Assembly: GCA_037176705.1 (NCBI GenBank)
Contig: CM073886.1
Location: forward strand, 18,271,001 to 18,335,000
Origin: Molossus alvarezi
Lineage: Eukaryota; Chordata; Mammalia; Chiroptera; Molossidae
Direction: 5' to 3'
Length of the DNA: 64,000 nt
Shown: piece by piece, positions 54,800-64,000 of the stretch
Layout of the letters: every line of letters begins with the position of its first letter
Position numbering within the stretch: the first letter of the stretch is position 1
Made by a program: the position numbers and the translations under genes
The notes under the pieces: model-generated
Told to the model about the DNA's origin: nothing
The model's input: only the letters and a program-made list of their open reading frames with translations
Database searches by the model: none

Positions 54800-54882
54800 A
54801 ACTTCCTTTGACTAGAAGTGGCTTGGGCCAAGAAGCTTATTCCACATATCATCTTTCCAGGGTATTTGTCTACTCTCTGGGT

Positions 54883-54950
54883 GGGTGGTAGCAAAGGGTG
54901 GAAAGGGTGGGGATGGGGGGTGGTAGCAAAGGGTGGGGATGGGGGGGGAG
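54883..54950. repeat. G-rich imperfect tandem repeat
   Basis: GGTGGTAGCAAAGGGTGG occurs at about 54884 and again at about 54920, separated by GGATGGGGGG-type sequence. It lies at the upstream edge of the CpG island and has G-quadruplex potential. Confidence 0.75.
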
Positions 54951-55230
54951 GGAGGCACTGGTGCTCATGACCCAGCCCAATTTGGGAGACAAGGTCTTTG
55001 GGAAGAGAAGGGCCTGGGCTCATTGACCCTGCTGCCAGCTTTCACCCCTTCACCTTTTCAGGCCAGATGTAGGAGCACCGGGTCGCATCAGTTGCCGCCC
55101 GCTGGAATCCGGGGTTGCACGCCTGACGGTGGCAGCGGCAGCGCCAGAAACTCGAAGGGGGCGGGGGTGCTCCCTTGCGCACCAGATTATTTTTGGCTCC
55201 GTAGCCTGGGCTGCTGGCTGCCTGTCGTGA

Positions 55231-55315
55231 GCGCACATACGTACACACACACACACAGACACACACACACACACACACTCGCGCGCGCGCACTGGCGCGC
55301 ACACACACGCACACA
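55231..55315. repeat. (CA/CG)n alternating purine-pyrimidine tract
   Basis: Starting GCGCACATACGTACACAC, a run of alternating purine and pyrimidine continues through (AC)n, TCGCGCGCGCGCACTGGCGCGC and (AC)n(GC)n to 55315, with few breaks. CG/CA alternation over about 85 bp at a CpG-island edge is the classical Z-DNA-prone composition. Confidence 0.9.
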
Positions 55316-55359
55316 TTTTTGCGCTCGCTCTCTCGCGCTCTCCTTTGTTTATTTTCTAA

Positions 55360-56191
55360 TCTATATTTTTGTTTGAAGATCTTCTCTTCACTCTCTCCTG
55401 CCCGTCTACCAGTGCTCTCCTGGGCCTGCCGGGCGCACACCGCTCCCCTCCATCACCCCAGCCCTCCTCCCGGTCTCCCGGAGCTCGGGGTTTGAAGGTC
55501 ACCTCCTTTCCAGTCCCGGTGCGAGCAGCGCCACCGCCGCCTCCTCCAACTGGAGTCCGTGGCACAGGCTGCGCTGCCCTGAAGTGGTTCTCGCAGCAGC
55601 GGTGGAAGCGGACTGAGCCCGGGGGCCGAGAAGGGTGGGGAACCCCAAACGCAAGAGGGGAATCCCTCCTGCTTTGCCCCAGCCCGGGCTGCACCCACGG
55701 TGGGGCGGGGGCTCTCTGCCAGCCCAGGAACGGCAGAAGCAACGGTAGCCGGACCCACGCGTGCGCCTCCGCCTCCGGGGCAGGAGAAGGAAAGTGTGAA
55801 GAGGACACCCGGCATCTAGAGGCGAAAGCCCTGCGCCCCGCCCCTGCATCCCGAAGGGGAGAACTGTGAGCCTCCAACCCAGGCAGAGCGCAGAGCCGCG
55901 GACGGCGCGCCCAGGGCCGAGGCACCTGGTGCTCCAGACCCTCTGGCCGTGGCCGTCAGGGTCCCGGGCTGTCCGTTCCGCGCCGCGCCCAGTCTGCCGC
56001 CCAAGCAGGGGTGCCAGGGCGGGGCTGACCTGCCAGCGAAGTTGCGGACAGCTTGGGAGAAGCCAGCACCCCCCTTTCGCTGCCTCCAGCTCCTGGTGAG
56101 AGTAGCTGGGGGTGCAGAAAGCGCAGGGAAATCCTAGGGGCTGGGTCCGAGTGGAAGGCGACCACTGGAGCCGGCTGGCCTGGAGTTCTAG
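55360..56191 (+). other. Candidate first exon ending at a strong splice donor
   Basis: TTCTAG|GTAAGT places a near-consensus donor with the exon ending at 56191, at the 3' side of the CpG island. The transcription start is not visible; 55360 is a guess at the upstream limit. Within it, plus frames such as 55369-55869 (166 codons) and minus frames such as 55499-56296 (265 codons) are proline/arginine/glycine-rich and overlap on both strands, as GC-rich DNA produces by chance. I therefore read the exon as 5' UTR. The gene name is unknown. Confidence 0.4.
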
Positions 56192-56600
56192 GTAAGTCCA
56201 AGCGGAGCCTCTGTGTCCCCGTGGCCTGAACCGAAGGGTCCCACAGCAGGAAGGGGCACCCCGGAACTGGTTTCCTCTCAGCGCCAAGGTGGGCACACTG
56301 GACTGGGAACTTTTTCAGCGTGGTGGAGAGGTCTCCCTGCATGTCCTCCCGGGGTCTCAAGATCCTGCACCCCCTATATCCCCAATCCGCATTGCTTCCA
56401 GAAGCATGCTCTTCCTCGCGAGCCCCAGAGCGCCTCGGGAACACCCAGGCGCCTTGTCTGTCCCTCCTGGGAGCGAGTCCCAGGTGCAAGGGGCGGCTGG
56501 AACCTGCCTGCGCACTTTCTTTAGCCTCCCTGGCCGGCTGGAAGCGGGCACTGATAGCGCCTCCCCAATCCCTGCCTTCTCAACCGCCCATTTCTAGGTG

Positions 56601-57810
56601 TGAGGGAGGGGGCACTTGTGTGGCCCCGAGAGGGTGAACCCCTGGTGAGAGACCGGGAAAGAGCAGGGTCGCTGAGCTGGAGGGAGAGCGTCTGTGTTTA
56701 TTGGCATTGTAGCCCTGAGATGCCACTTTCGACCCCAGGGGAGGGGGCCCGCTTGGGAACTCAGGACTTGGAAACTGTGCTTTGGAACGCTGTCCCCAGG
56801 GAAGGAGAGCCAGGAGGTAGCAGATGTATACGCAGTGAGGATTCCTGGGAGCGAAGGTCAGGGGTCAACCCTTGTAGGCTCCAATTTCCCCTGTGCAGGG
56901 ATTGAAGCAGGGGCAGGGCTAGAGGGACTCTGCTCCCATATCCCCACTGCCCTGAGGTGGGGGGTATGTGTGGGGGGGGGGCACTTGGCTGGGATGCTTC
57001 TGGTGCCTTGGAGACCCCAACTCCAGGGACCGGATGTCACTAGGAGCTCAGAAGCTGCCAGCAGGAACAGAGGGGAAGACCCAGACCGGTGGGGACTAGA
57101 AGCCACCAACTCCATTCCCTGTGGCCAGGCGATGGGGGTTTCCTTGCAATTGCTCATGCAAAGACCTGGGTGCACCTGCCTGCTCAGGGGCGTTTGGGGT
57201 GGGGCTGGTCACGTGCTTGGAAATCTCTGGGAGGTTCAGGGAACTGGCCCTCAAAGCAGCTCTTCTCAGCCGAACTTAGGGGGATAGCTTTGTCTGAGCC
57301 ACTGTGTGATATACCATACCTTGAGTTACCGCTTACAATAGTAATGATTATTTATCTTACATTTTTAAAACATCCAATGCACCGAGAGACCTGGCCTTGT
57401 TGCCCAAGTTTAGGGCTCGCCCTAGCTGGTAATCCCTCCTTGCCCTGTCCTAGTTCATTCATCTTCCATTTCCCATTTATCTTTGTTACAAAAGAAAATA
57501 AAAGATGAGAGGGCCTGGTTCTTTTCAATTTTTTAAGTGGCTACAGAAGGCCTGGCTGGAGCCATCGGCAGATTTATTTTTGGCCAAAGTCTTTTTTCCT
57601 CAGTGGCAGAGGACCTGGGGCTGTGAAGGGTAAAGGTGTTCCTGGCAGGGGCTGACTGCAAACCTTCCTGCTCTTAGAGCTCATCTGGGAGGCACTGGGC
57701 CCAGGGGGATCCGCTGGGTCTCCCATAAATTAGCTCATGGTTGAGTTGGGGCAGGAAGAAATGGATATCATGTGGTATAATTTTCAAGGACACCTTAAAG
57801 GCTCAGAGAG
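56601..57810. other. GC-rich flank and unique DNA (putative intron 1)
   Basis: GC content falls steadily after 56600. A G-run at 56971-56980 may form a quadruplex. The 197-codon frame at 56694-57287 has no known domain. 57290-57380 is AT-rich and unique. Nothing else is recognised. Confidence 0.4.
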
Positions 57811-57814
57811 TAGT

Positions 57815-58025
57815 TTTATGGTGGGGAAGAGCACAGGGCTCCTGGCTCTGCCACCTGCTAGCTGTGTGACCTTGGGCCAGTTACTTAACATCTCTGTGCC
57901 TGTTTGTTCACCTGTCCAATGAGAGTTCTAGTGGTAGTATTGAGCCCAAAAAGTTTGAGGGAGAATGAAATAAAGTAGTAAACTTAGAACAGGGTCTGGC
58001 ACATGGTAAGTGCATGGATAGTGTT
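57815..58025 (+). repeat. MIR SINE, near full length
   Basis: GAGCACAGGGCTCCTGGCTCTGCCACCTGCTAGCTGTGTGACCTTGGGCCAGTTACTTAACATCTCTGTGCC, then CAATGAGAGTTCTAGTGGTAG...GAACAGGGTCTGGCACATGGTAAGTGC, is a textbook MIR. Confidence 0.85.
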
Positions 58026-58115
58026 AGTTTTCTTTATTTATAAAAAATTAAATAGATTACTTCATATTTTGAGCCTTATGACACCTGGTGGGATAGAAAA
58101 AGCAAGCAGTTTCCC

Positions 58116-58117
<2 letters not shown>

Positions 58118-58155
<38 letters not shown>
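58118..58155. repeat. (CA)n microsatellite
   Basis: An uninterrupted CA run of about 38 bp, followed by CTCAC and T8. Confidence 0.95.
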
Positions 58156-58159
<4 letters not shown>

Positions 58160-59540
58160 TTTTTTTTAAACAATGGATGAAATGGAAACAAAAAAAAAAG
58201 GAAGATTAACCCTAAAAGGGAGGATGCATGGAGAACCGTCAGCATCTCCCAGAGAAAGCTGGCCCGACCTCTTCTCTTCCACTTGCCACACGTTCCAAGA
58301 AGGGTCGGCAGCATGCCGCCCCCTGGCTGGGATGCAGGTCGGTGGTATTTGACACCAACAAGTGCCTAGGCCCTCATACTAGGTGTTTAGGAGGGTGCAT
58401 GTCTCCTAGTCATTGGGAAGGCCTGCTCCTCCCCTGCCTCCTGGGTGAAAGTATCATCTTAGTAAACGCTGCTGTCCTCAGAACATGCTGTCTTTGATGT
58501 CACCCTGTGGCCCCAGAGTTTTCCACTCAGAAACGGGCCACACGCGGGTCTGAGTTGATCTCTCCTCCTGGAATTGACCCACTCTGCCCTATTTTCTCTT
58601 CATGATAATTGATGCTATTTTCTTACCTGCTCCTCTCTGGGCTCAGCACAGGCCTCTTAGACATCCTCATGTCTCTGATGGCTTCTTTTTTTTTTTTTTT
58701 TAAACATAAGTTTAGACTTTTCAGTTCAAGTCATACCAAATTATTGCATTTTAAACTATTTTTTTTTTAGATAGGTTTTTTTGTTTTTTAATCTAGAAAA
58801 TTGGATTTGGCCTGTATAAATGTGTCTGATATTTCACCTTTCTAAAAGTGAGACCATTACCATTTTATCTGCTTTAAGCTGGACATGTGGTCATGAACAC
58901 ATTGCAAGAGGGAAATCGGATCTGACACAGAAAAGACACTGGGGCGTTTCCCGGTGGCGTGTGTGAAGCCTGTTGAGGTCCAGTGCACATCCTCTGAAGG
59001 GCACAGCATGGCGAGTCCCACCTTGGCCACCCAGTATGGAGCTGTACAGCAAGCAGGCTCCACAAATCAACCCTGGTGGACTTTTCCAAAACCATCTGGT
59101 AATTTGTCCCATTCACAGTCCCCCAGATTGCCTAAGATAAGCTTGGTGTGCCCGAGTCCTCCAACTTGGAGATGATGTTTTCCAAGGAGCCGCGAGACTC
59201 TCCTCAATGCCTACCTCTGTTATTTAATATACTGCCTGAGGGCACAAGTGTAAATACTAAAACTTTGATTAAAGAATTAATCAGTGAAGGAACTTCAGCG
59301 TGAGGGGCACCCAGCTCCTTCGGAGGACTTCAGCAGAGTACACGGTTGTCCTCGGTTGCAGGGCTGGGGGTTCTTAGGAAGATGACAGATGGACTTATAA
59401 AGAGAGACATGCATCTTCATACTTTGTATCTACAGTTGCTCTGAGCACCATCATCGCCATTGGTTTGTCACTGGTCACTAGACACAGAACTGTGGGTGAC
59501 TGTTGCCTGCTACTACAGACGGGCGTGTCTGTCTTGGGGG
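58156..59540. other. Unique DNA with T-rich tracts
   Basis: T-runs lie at 58686-58702 and 58760-58770. Minus frames of 68-80 codons at 58857-59116 overlap in three frames and are not credited. No exon or named repeat is seen. Confidence 0.4.
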
Positions 59541-59549
59541 AAGGAGCGG

Positions 59550-60175
59550 CTGATGCAGTAAATGTTTACTCAGGACCTACGACAGGTCGGAGGTCTGCTT
59601 GGGGAACAAGGCCAATGAGAACGTTCTGTCTTGGAGATTCTATTGTCATGGGGGAAGCCAGACAGTAAGCAAGGGTTGGAAATATGTTTTTATAAGGATA
59701 CTGACAAGGGTTACAAAAATTATAATGTGACAGTATGATAGAGAGTGACTTGCAAGGTTTGTCCAAGGAGGAGAGATGTAGCTGAGGTCTGAGTAAAAAG
59801 AAGTAGCTGATATGGCACAAGCTAGACAGTCATCCCATGAGTTTTTATTGAGCATCTATGATGTGTCAAGCACTGTCCAAACACTTGAAATACACCGTGA
59901 TCATTACAGACAGACGTCCCTACCCCAATGGACCTTCCATTCTGAGGTGGTTATCTGCATGAAGAGAATTCAGAGGGAGGAAACAGCGAGAGCAAAGGCC
60001 CTGAGGCTGTAACAATGAAAACACTGTTTGGGTAAAGTTGGGTCATATCAGTGAGGCCTGGTAAGGAGTCTGGATATTATTTAAATGGGAAGCTATTGGA
60101 AGGTTTAAAGCAGAGAATTACCTTGATATATTTTTGGCTTAAACATTGAGGAAAACACTGTCTGATGTTCTTGAG
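59550..60175 (-). repeat. L2 LINE, antisense, one or two copies
   Basis: AATGTTTACTCAGGACCTACGACAGG...GTCATGGGGGAAGCCAGACAGTAAGC at 59560-59670 is one antisense L2 end. GTTTTTATTGAGCATCTATGATGTGTCAAGCACTGTCC...CCAATGGACCTTCCATTCTGAGG at 59838-59947 is a second. It continues with AGAGCAAAGGCCCTGAGGC and GGGAAGCTATTGGAAGG into the L2 body. Confidence 0.65.
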
Positions 60176-60594
60176 AAGAGTCAGTAAACAAGCATTCCAG
60201 GCCCACCAGCTTCAGTCTCAAAGTTCTCATTCATCTCTGTGATCAAATTTGGTCTGTGGACTTCCTGGCATTTGGAAGGGTAAGCCCTATAAGATCCAAG
60301 AAATTAAACCTTGTCTTTTCCCCCTTCTTTGGGGATTTAAAACGAAATCTTCCTTTCAAGAAGGGAGATTAATTTATAGGGGAAGAGAACCTCAAGTTTC
60401 TCAGTAATATATGCTGTGTTTGGGTGGAACACTGAGCAAGTATCTGTATACAATGTCCCGTGTGGTTCTTCCCCTAAGTGTTCCTTCAAAGAAGTAACAC
60501 TCTTAGCCCCTCCCATTCTCCACCCGCCCCAACCTCTTCCCTGTGGCTTGCCTGACTCGTCTCCTGTACAGGTCCTCTTTATTAATCATAAATT

Positions 60595-60853
60595 CCAGTA
60601 GGTTCCCTTTCATATTTTGAAAAATATGTTTTTATTGATATTTTTAAAGAGAGAGAAAGGGAGAGGGAGAGAGAAACATCTATGTGAGAGAAACATCGAT
60701 CTGTTGCCTCTCCCTTGTACACATGAGGACCAGGGACCCAACCGGCAACCTGGGCATGTGCCCTGACCGGGAATCAAACCTGCAACTTTCCAATGCATGA
60801 GATGGTGCCCAACCAACTGAGCCACACTGGCCAGGCCAGTAGGTTCCCTTTCA
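60595..60853 (-). mobile_element. VES SINE, antisense, short-tail type
   Basis: The SINE occupies about 60613-60835: tail GAAAAATATGTTTTTATTGATATTTTTAAAG, GA tract, doubled GTGAGAG/AAACATC body, GGGAATCAAACC, and head GGCCTGGCCAGTGTGGCTCAG on minus. The TSD CCAGTAGGTTCCCTTTCA is perfect over 18 bp (60595-60612, 60836-60853). Confidence 0.95.
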
Positions 60854-61094
60854 GAGTGTGACCAGGTGTTTCTCCCACTGGTAGGTGTGATGATGGATAC
60901 TGACAGGAAGAAGTGAGTTGTTTTGTGCTCCGAATGCACCTGCCGTTGTGTGTCTCGGGAGGCTCTCCTGGCCTTGGAAGGTGGAGGATTTGGATGTCTG
61001 GATAGTTCAACTTTGTTCCCACGTTTGATCCCTAAACCTACCTCCTTATCCACAGCCCTGGAATCCCGTCATAGCCTGTTAGATACACTGTGAT

Positions 61095-61480
61095 GACAAT
61101 ACTACGTTTATAGGTTTTGAACACTTCTTACACAACACAAGCTGTGCTGAGCTCTCTACCTGTTTTCCTGACACGTGCTCCTCTTCTCCCACCCCCAGCT
61201 CACTTTGTTCTCTTCCCACTCATCCCTCAGGTTTCAACTCCAAAGCCCCTTCTCGGGGAAACCTCCCTCTTGCCCTGTGTGGATTCTTCTTCCTTGCAGC
61301 CATCCCAGGGGCAGCTTTATATTTGTGTGAATGAATGTGTCTTATCCCTTTCTCTCACTCCCCGGAGGGGAACCGGGTGGGCCGCCCATGCACCTGGTTT
61401 GGAACCATTGTATCTCTGGCATCTGGCGCAGTGGTTGGCACAGAGTAAACACTTGACGTGGAAATCATGGATGACTCCAT
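61095..61480 (+). repeat. L2 LINE, 3' region
   Basis: CCCACTCATCCCTCAGGTTTCAACTCCAAAGCCCCTTCTCGGGGAAACC-TCCC, TATATTTGTGTGAATG, CTCCCCGGAGGGGAACCGGG, then GCATCTGGCGCAGTGGTTGGCACAGAGTAAACACTTG are L2 landmarks in order. Confidence 0.65.
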
Positions 61481-61699
61481 TTGATTGTTCTATAACACTT
61501 AGAGGTGAATGTTTCCTATCCCCATTCGGCAGCTGGATAGCAAGGGGTAGGTGGCTTAAGCTGTTTGTTTCAGGACAGCAGGTGAATGGCACACCCAGGA
61601 CTTTGGTGGTCTGATTCCGTAGCCCGGGACATGAATCACGGCACACGGGCCTCTTCTGCCTTTGTAAGGTGCTCAGGAGAGAGGAGGCAGTGCAGCCCA

Positions 61700-62325
61700 G
61701 TGGTCAGGCGACCGTGCTGCTTAGCTTGAGTTGCTCTGAGAAGTGGTGCAGTGATTGGTCAGAGGCACACAAAGAAGCAGGGCACCTGCTGCTATAGGCC
61801 ACACCCTTTCCTTGTTGTACGAGAGTAGCCTGGACGGGGCTCTGCGGTGGTGCAACCTGGCTCTCGGTTTGCTGTTTTTCTCCTGGAACCCTCAGGCCCT
61901 GGCTGCCCAGAGCACCTCTTCCTGTGCCTCCAGGCCCTTGCTCTGAGTGCTTGGGCCACCTGTCTGACCACAGGCAATCCTCAGATATCGTACACCCAGG
62001 GCTTGCGCTGTTCTGACAACCACTCAGAGCGCAGTTGGCAAACCGTTGCCTCTCCACCGAAGCAGCATCATCCGAGTCAGCTCCCTTTCCCTTTTCTCTG
62101 AGGACAAAATTAGACCTTTGCCAGCATAATAGATCATTTTCACAATCACCTGTTCCTTGCCAGGTCTTGTCTTTCCTTGCGAAATCTCTTCTCTGTGAAT
62201 TTCGGAATGGAGTCGGAGCTGCGGGTACGGACTTAGGTTTCTGAAATTGTCTTTGTATCATCAGCATCAGTTTCCTAAGAGCTAGGGCACAGGGAAGAAT
62301 ACTTTGCACACATCGCTTCATTAAT
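61700..62325. other. Unique DNA; long minus frame not credited
   Basis: A minus-strand open frame of 205 codons (61704-62321) is long for chance, but it overlaps plus frames and shows no domain or splice context I can recognise. GC is moderate and no repeat is identified in the stretch. Confidence 0.3.
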
Positions 62326-62425
62326 GCTTTATTCCAAAAGCCTTCATTGTCTCCATTTTACAGATAGGGCAACTGAGGCCCAAAGACGAAGTTGTAGATT
62401 TAAGAAGTTGCTCCCAGATCTATTC
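62325..62425 (-). repeat. MIR SINE, antisense fragment
   Basis: TTCATTGTCTCCATTTTACAGATAGGGCAACTGAGGCCCAAAGACG is a well-preserved antisense MIR core. Confidence 0.7.
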
Positions 62426-62499
62426 TGACTGAAGGTGTGTGTGGGTGTCGAGGGGAATAGCAGAGGAGCCGAGGTGGGAGGCTATGTGGGTGGTGCTTA

Positions 62500-62740
62500 G
62501 GATTTCAGAGTCAGATTGTCCGGCCTCAAATCCCAGCTCCAGCTCCGTCACGTTCTAACTCACGACCTTGGCCTTACTTAACTTCTCTGGGCCCCATCCT
62601 TCCCCTAAAAATGGAGCTAACGATTATTCTTACATCGCGGGGTCAGTCTGATGACTGATCAGCCTGGTAAATTATGTTAGCACATGGTTAACACAGTAGT
62701 GGGGCTTGCTGTGCTACTAGTGACAAGTATTGTCATCATT
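62500..62740 (+). repeat. MIR SINE
   Basis: CAGAGTCAGATTGTCCGGCCTCAAATCCCAGCTCCAG, CACGACCTTGGCCTTACTTAACTTCTCTGGGCC, AATGGAGCTAACGATTATTC, then GCACATGGTTAACACAG and a (TAA)n tail at 62741-62762 give the MIR order. Confidence 0.7.
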
Positions 62741-63624
62741 TAATAATAATAACAATAATAACATCATTCTTGTTACTGTTGCTGCTGGCTAGAATGCCAC
62801 AGTCTCTCTAGTTAGCAAATAGACCCCGGATTGTGATTCCTACATCTTCCTCTTGACTGTAACCACGATGATAAATTGAGAGCGAAGGGGGGAAGAACCC
62901 ATAATAGCTGCAAATGTTGAGTTGAGGGAGTCGACAGACCCGAGTCTCTCCATGGATCTCTGCCTGCAGAGGACTGCTGACTGTGGCCATATGCACGGGC
63001 TCTGATTGATTGGCAGAGAGAAACACTAATTTATTAGACTCGTTATGAAAAGTGACAGAGCAGGGAATCGGGAGGCTGATTCAGCACCGGCAGCCCTGGC
63101 CAGATCCCAGTGGTGCTTGTGCTTCTGCTTCCCTTGGGACAAGCCCTCCTGTCTTGGTTCTGGGGTTGTGGCTCGTGTCTAGAGTGAGTCTCTTAAAGAG
63201 GCCCCGAGAGTGAAGCGCACCTTTGTGGGTCTTTCCGAAGACTCACGCCACGGTCTGTGGCCACGGCACTGTGGGCAACATGTATTTTCCTTCAGCAGCC
63301 TTAAAAAGAGTTCAGTCCAGGCTGCTGCTGCTGCTAAGATGATGGAGAAACTCCCAAAGGGGAGGAAAATGGTCCTCATTTGCACAGGCTGGGAAATTTC
63401 AGGAGTTTCCCTGTTGAGAATAAAGGTGAGCATTGATCTCTCTCTTTAGGAACATGAGGCTCTTGATGGGGGAATGTCTCGTGCTTGATTTGGGGAATTT
63501 GGTCAGCCTGAATTACAGCAGGTAGTATGCTGGCTAAATAAGGGGATGATGGCACATTGACCTGAGCTGAGGGAGTTATGTTGGAGTCAGGGAAGCTTTG
63601 GGAAGACCAGGATCCCCGAGAGCA

Positions 63625-63795
63625 AAGGTGAGAGAGGACACAGGCTTTGGAGCCAGGCCTATCTCTCTGTGGAGTCCAGATTCTGTCACTTTCTAGCTGT
63701 GTGACCTTGGGCAAGTGAGTGTACCTCTCTGAGCCACCATTTCCCAGTCTATTAAAAGGCAGATGATTCTGCCTTTCTCACCAAGGCCCAATGCT
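63625..63795 (+). repeat. MIR SINE
   Basis: ACAGGCTTTGGAGCCAGGCC...GATTCTGTCACTTTCTAGCTGTGTGACCTTGGGCAAGTGAGTGTACCTCTCTGAGCC...AAAAGGCAGATGATTCTGCC is MIR up to its core. The 3' end is missing. Confidence 0.75.
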
Positions 63796-64000
63796 GCAGA
63801 GTGAGGTAAGGTAAGCAGATGTCACATGGACTGCTCAGAGAAGTCACTGTGTGTCACATTTATTTACCTCCTAGCCTTCAGACAAGAACGTCTCATTCCA
63901 ACACTCTTTGATAGAAAAGTTTTGTTCCTCAGTTAACATGCTTAGTTAACATGCCCATGGTTCTTGGAAAGATATTTTGTTTTCCAGTGAATTTCATTTG

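Larger units (their letters stand above)
55030..56600. promoter_or_regulatory. CpG island (putative promoter)
   Basis: GC content and CpG density rise sharply from about 55070 and persist to about 56560. CpGs occur every few bases (for example 55075-55160, 55425-55620, 55740-56050), in contrast to the CpG-poor flanks. This is the only CpG island in the window and the strongest evidence for a transcription start. GC boxes (GGGGCGGGG type) occur near 55700 and 56015. No clear TATA box is seen. The gene is unidentified, and bidirectional use is possible. Confidence 0.75.

Noticed and set aside
55499..56296. 265-codon minus-strand open frame in the CpG island
   Set aside because: It overlaps plus-strand frames of similar length, is rich in Arg/Pro/Gly/Ser as GC-rich random DNA gives, and shows no domain. 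GC-rich DNA has few stop codons.
56694..57287. 197-codon plus-strand open frame downstream of the donor
   Set aside because: It lies in the putative first intron, crosses a G-run and has no domain. It fits declining GC bias.
61704..62321. 205-codon minus-strand open frame
   Set aside because: No recognisable domain, no splice context and no repeat-derived protein. It overlaps plus frames, so it was left as unique DNA.

Overview
The window is nuclear DNA of a placental mammal, almost certainly a bat. Sixteen elements of the tRNA-derived VES SINE family, in several forms, lie in both orientations. VES is a known marker of chiropteran genomes, chiefly Yangochiroptera. The background is ordinary mammalian repeat sediment: MIR, L2, old L1, hAT-Charlie/MER5-type DNA elements and MaLR/ERVL LTR pieces. 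I could not fix the family. I saw no HeliBat-like sequence, which weakly argues against a vespertilionid, but this is only inference.

No protein-coding exon, rRNA, functional tRNA, snRNA or processed pseudogene could be recognised. The open frames of 60-265 codons are chance frames, frames through repeats or GC-driven frames in a CpG island. The exceptions are remnants of L1 ORF2 (endonuclease and reverse transcriptase) on the minus strand of the 35.8-40.1 kb L1, and the ORF2 C-terminus in the 29.8-30.7 kb L1. The one place that looks like part of a host gene is 55.03-56.6 kb. It is a CpG-dense island with a strong splice donor at 56191/56192 on the plus strand, read here as a promoter and mostly non-coding first exon. 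I could not name the gene.

Layout: 0-9 kb is mostly unique or old-repeat intergenic or intronic DNA with two VES copies and a very short VES-like element, plus an MLT2/ERVL-type LTR at 6.5 kb. 9.6-12 kb is AT-rich with old L1-like sequence and a hAT element. 13-29 kb mixes VES, L2, MIR and MER5A with unique stretches, three of which look like conserved regulatory DNA (15.0-15.5, 23.75-24.0 and 27.7-28.06 kb). At 29.8-30.7 kb is a young 5'-inverted L1 with perfect target duplications. At 35.8-40.1 kb is an antisense L1 carrying a VES SINE and, inside its endonuclease region, a 452-bp TA-flanked DNA transposon. 41-54 kb has MIR copies interrupted by VES insertions, L2, MER5A and MaLR LTRs. 54.7 kb has a second very short VES-like element with clear target duplications. 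The CpG island follows, then 57-64 kb of MIR/L2-rich DNA.

The most useful observations are: (i) the TA-flanked transposon with a perfect 23-bp terminal inverted repeat and clustered subterminal motifs; (ii) two short elements made only of the tRNA-like head of VES plus an A-tail, sharing the same 3' end; (iii) the CpG-island promoter bordered by a long alternating purine-pyrimidine tract; and (iv) several TAAT/octamer-rich, repeat-free stretches that may be conserved enhancers. All family assignments come from reading by eye against remembered consensus patterns. No alignment or database search was run.
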